DNA of 10,553 bases, from contig JAAMPI010001784.1 of NCBI GenBank assembly GCA_013054445.1, positions 1 to 10,553 of the forward strand, given 5' to 3'. Below are positions 8,167 to 10,553 of the stretch, in pieces. Under the pieces are notes generated by a model. That model made no database searches, had not been told where the DNA came from, and worked only from the letters and a program-made list of their open reading frames with translations. Every line of letters begins with the position of its first letter. The stretch's first letter is position 1. The position numbers were made by a program, and so were the translations under genes. This DNA is from Cudoniella acicularis (Eukaryota > Ascomycota > Leotiomycetes > Helotiales > Helotiaceae).

Positions 8167-8327
8167 TAGCGAGTACGATCTAGCTAATCACTAGTCCCTC
8201 TCGCCGGCAGCGTTTTGGTCGGATAATCCACCCGTCGCATATTTAGCGAGTACGATCTGACCAATCACTATGAGCCCCTCCCTTCCTTTCGCTATCAGCA
8301 TTTTGATCGGACAATTTACCCGTCGGC
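8167..8327. repeat. Imperfect tandem duplication in the promoter region
   Basis: Two copies of about 73 and 84 bp (8167-8239 and 8244-8327) each begin TAGCGAGTACGATCT, carry an AATCACT motif, then a GC-rich block, then CAGC(A/G)TTTTG(A/G)TCGGA and end ACCCGTCG. The second copy has additional CT-rich sequence in the middle and an intact CCAATCA at 8260-8266, where the first copy has CTAATCA. Most differences are transitions. It lies between the MITE-like element and the core promoter of the RTA1-like gene. Confidence 0.75.
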
Positions 8328-8424
8328 AATTCCCAGCCAGCCGATGCCGACAAAAGGCGGTAAGGTGAACCTTGACTGTCAGAATGTTACCTCCACCAAA
8401 TGTAAGATCTTGGCGCCTGCAGAG

Positions 8425-8499
8425 CCAATCAGGAGCGCGAGCAAGGATAATGCGAACGCACCAATCAGAAATGAGCTGTTTGCCAAATTCTATAAAATT
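8425..8499 (+). promoter_or_regulatory. CCAAT boxes and TATA box of the RTA1-like gene
   Basis: CCAATCA occurs at 8425-8431 and again at 8461-8467, followed by TATAAAAT at 8491-8498. About 90 bases downstream a pyrimidine-rich stretch (about 8595-8680) resembles the CT-rich regions near fungal transcription starts. The order CCAAT, CCAAT, TATA, CT-tract points to the plus-strand gene starting at 8799 and implies a leader of about 200-280 nt. Confidence 0.5.
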
Positions 8500-8560
8500 A
8501 AAGATTTGAGACAAGTATGTCAATGTTGTGCGACTGTGCCTAAACGTGGGCACGTTGGCA

Positions 8561-8593
8561 ATGACGACGACCGTTACGATGGCAGCAACGTGA
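8561..8593 (+). promoter_or_regulatory. Upstream ORF in the leader of the RTA1-like gene
   Basis: A 10-codon ORF begins at ATG 8561, has a second in-frame ATG at 8579 and ends at TGA 8591-8593. A further minimal ORF of three codons (8754-8765) ends 33 bp before the main start. If the mRNA begins near the TATA box at 8491, both lie in the leader and could dampen translation. Alternatively GTGAGT at 8590 may be the donor of a leader intron ending at AG 8699-8700 (111 nt), which would remove the stop of the first uORF. Neither option can be decided from sequence. Confidence 0.35.
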
Positions 8594-8798
8594 GTTTCGC
8601 TTTTCCCTTTCTATTTAGTATTAGTTTTGGATCTCTATCCGTTGTTTTCCTTCCTTCCCTATCATTATCTTCATCTTCGCCGGAACTCCATCAAAATCAG
8701 CAAGCACGCGATTTTCTGTGAAAACGCATCACGATCACTACACCACTCTGTTATATGTACTTGTGAACTTTCCTTGCAAGGTTAACTTCGAGACCACC

Positions 8799-10062
8799 AT
8801 GGGCAACACAACGAGTCAATGTCCGCGTACGTTTCCCCTCGATATTTCCATTATCCAGACTAATACCATCAGCTCTGGACGATCCGCAAATGCAATGGCC
8901 ATATTGCCCCTCTTTGCCAGCAGCTATCACCTTTACCACTTTTTTCGCCACTCTCACTGTCGCTCACTTTCTTCAAGCGATCATATACCGTAAAAAGTTC
9001 TGTTGGGTCATCTGTATGGCCTCAGCCTGGGAGACTGCGGGGTTCACACTGCGGCTGATGGGCGCAAGAGATCCACGGACTCAGATTTATTCCACAGGCT
9101 CAAATATTTTGATTCTTTTATCGCCTTTGTGGGTGAATGCTTTTGCCTACATGATAGTGGGACGCATGGTATATTATTGGCTGCCAAATAGGTCAGTCTG
9201 GAAACTGAAGGCGCGTACAATGACGGCGTGCTTTGTGTGGCTTGATGTTATTACATTCTTGATACAAGCTACGGGCGGGACTATGATAGATAACGACGAT
9301 CCCGGAACAGCGAATCTTGGACTGGATATCTGTAAGGCGTGCCCTGACTTGTGTATAAATCCTACAAACTCATTATTTCTAATACTGCTCTTGCTAGATA
9401 TGGGCGGAATTGGCCTCCAACAAGCTTTCCTACTCATGTTCATCCTCGTCATGATACGATTTCACATCGATGCCCGCCGGATCGGGCGCCATCACCCCAC
9501 CTCTTGGAGGCCCCAAATCTATTCCCTATACGTTGCACTTAGTCTCATTACTGTGACTATCCCCTTCTAAATATATTACCATTTTCTTGAACAAAATAAC
9601 TGACAATAACAGGTTCGCATTATCTTCCGCCTGGTGGAATTTTCCTCCGGCGTTAACGGAGCCATCCCCAAAAATGAATCCTACTTTTATGCCCTCGAGG
9701 CGACACCAATGGTCCTCGCAATCGGAACTTTCGCCGTCGTCCACCCAGGCCGCACGTTAACTAGCCCCGAAAGCGAATTCAGCAAATTGATCATCCAGAA
9801 GGGCCAGCGGAGGTGGTGGTGCTGTGGCCGCCGCGCTAGGACGAAGCTCGATCCGGATTTTGAGATGAATGACTGGACTGAATATGGGGCTGGAAGTCCA
9901 CTGGGTGCGAGAGATGTTCTCCCCGGCTATGAGACAAAGCGTAGTGGTGAGCGGCGTGGCGGCGAGCGGAAGCATCACAGCCGCAGACATCACAGTCGAA
10001 GACATAGCAGCCGCTGGCAGAGCGACATGCAGTATTTGCGGGATTCAGTTGGGACGGCCTAA
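8799..10062 (+). CDS. RTA1-like seven-helix membrane protein, four exons, 363 aa
   Basis: Member of the RTA1 family (RTA1/RTM1/RSB1; lipid-translocating exporter-like), integral to the plasma membrane or another membrane; some yeast members give resistance to 7-aminocholesterol or export sphingoid bases. Proposed exons are 8799-8826, 8873-9331, 9398-9552 and 9613-10062. Introns are 8827-8872 (GTACGT, branch CTAAT, CAG), 9332-9397 (GTAAGG...CTAG, 66 nt, open in frame) and 9553-9612 (GTGACT, branch CTGAC, CAG). Phases fit. The start is ATG at 8799 in a CACCATGG context. Family signatures are YCPSLPAAI (20-28), CWVI..A.WETAGF (53-67), LWVNAF.YM..GRMVY (95-110), QATGG (141-145), YMGGIGLQ (163-170), LITVRIIFRLVEFSSG (212-227) and VVHPGR (256-261). 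Likely helices lie near 23-46, 53-74, 84-112, 122-144, 162-185, 203-224 and 240-258. The tail is cytosolic-type, basic, and has a His-Ser-Arg repeat. Substrate is unknown. Confidence 0.9.
9973..10014 (+). repeat. 15-bp tandem repeat encoding HHSRR units
   Basis: Units at 9973-9987 and 9988-10002 differ at two bases, and a third partial, diverged unit follows at 10003-10014. They encode HHSRR, HHSRR and HSSR in the C-terminal tail of the RTA1-like protein. The sequence is low-complexity and positively charged. It is likely a recent slippage expansion and probably varies between strains. Confidence 0.8.
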
Positions 10063-10553
10063 GGCAGCAGGTTTTTGGAAGCTGATCTCAGGAAATTCTG
10101 GCGGATATACTGTCGCCGCTTGAGTTGCCTCTGAGTGCTTTGTTAGAAAGATAAATTATCGTATATTGAGGTAATGGCCAAAAGTCTTTCAACTACTGGG
10201 ATTACCACCAATTTTCGCTCAAATTATTATGCAGCTACGAAGCAACCATTGAGCGCTAGAAATTTAGGGGTTAACAGGCCCTTGGGGCCACATCTTCAGC
10301 GCTTGGTCCCTATAAGCATCCCCAGATTCTCGATTCCTTTCGGCGGTAATACATTTGAGAGCTCGCTGCCGTGCGTAATCCCCTGTACTTACGCGACACC
10401 CGACACTCGCCCCTGGAGGTGAAGACTTTTAGCTGCATCCACCATGCTACGTATTCGATAGTCAGCTTAGGCAGACATGTGTACTATTCTAGTAATCTGA
10501 CCTCATCTTATAATTAACTCACATTTCAGGCACTGCTAAAAAATCAGGATACC
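10063..10553. other. Downstream flank, no certain gene
   Basis: This follows the stop of the RTA1-like gene. One plus-strand ATG frame at 10174-10422 (82 codons) encodes a Ser/Pro/Arg-mixed sequence with no recognisable domain, signal or membrane segment. It could be chance or a first exon of a gene running out of the window; a GTGAAG donor-like site lies at 10420 and a TTTCAG acceptor-like site ends at 10529. Nothing convincing is seen on the minus strand. Confidence 0.35.

Noticed and set aside
8191..8553. 120-codon minus-strand frame
   Set aside because: It spans the tandem duplication and the promoter motifs; the apparent protein is a by-product of repeat DNA.
8344..8721. 125-codon plus-strand frame as a protein gene
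   Set aside because: It contains the CCAAT and TATA boxes of the RTA1-like gene, ends in low-complexity Ser/Leu sequence from the CT-rich tract, and has no recognisable domain. A real short protein cannot be wholly excluded.
9553..9570. RTA1-like protein ending at the TAA at 9568-9570
   Set aside because: The last conserved helix and the VRIIFRLVEFSSG block continue in the next exon after a 60-nt intron, so the early stop lies in an intron.
9757..10005. Minus-strand frame opposite the last RTA1-like exon
   Set aside because: It is a shadow of the Arg/His/Gly-rich coding tail, with no features of its own.
1..10553. CRISPR array, bacterial operon or phage genes
   Set aside because: No regularly spaced repeats of suitable length, no ribosome-binding-site organisation and no phage proteins are present; introns and gene families are fungal.

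Overview
The window looks like a piece of a filamentous ascomycete (Pezizomycotina) genome. The evidence is short spliceosomal introns (46-66 nt) with GT...AG ends, a Zn2Cys6 transcription factor, an RTA1-type membrane protein (a family largely confined to fungi), and a Fot1/pogo-like transposon whose reading frame is riddled with TAG/TAA stops, as repeat-induced point mutation (RIP) would leave. The exact taxon cannot be read from the sequence. I recognise nothing bacterial or viral.

Layout. Positions 1-1737 are AT-rich, repeat-like DNA: degenerate tandem units, GGGTACCC-type palindromes, then decayed coding traces of unknown family. Positions 1740-3424 are a full-length but dead Fot1/pogo DNA transposon with both inverted ends and a TA target duplication; its transposase lies on the minus strand. 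Positions 3425-5870 hold no convincing intact gene. They contain a (AT)8 run, three weak or decayed frames, a perfect 10-bp inverted repeat, and a likely short LTR (5354-5499) preceded by a purine tract. Positions 5875-7655 (minus) are a three-exon Zn2Cys6 transcription factor of 556 residues. Positions 7656-8798 are the divergent intergenic region, with a 253-bp MITE-like element, an imperfect tandem duplication, several CCAAT boxes, a TATA box and upstream ORFs. Positions 8799-10062 (plus) are a four-exon, seven-helix RTA1-like protein of 363 residues. Positions 10063-10553 hold nothing certain.

The two real genes are divergently transcribed from a shared 1.14-kb region. A Zn2Cys6 regulator next to an RTA1-type putative lipid or drug exporter suggests local control of the exporter by the regulator, but this is inference from position only. 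The most useful result is the exon structure. Two small upstream exons complete the zinc cluster of the regulator, and a 66-nt intron that stays open in frame is hidden inside the largest frame of the RTA1 gene. I did not find a clear new multi-gene system; the less explained material is the repeat-derived DNA around the genes.
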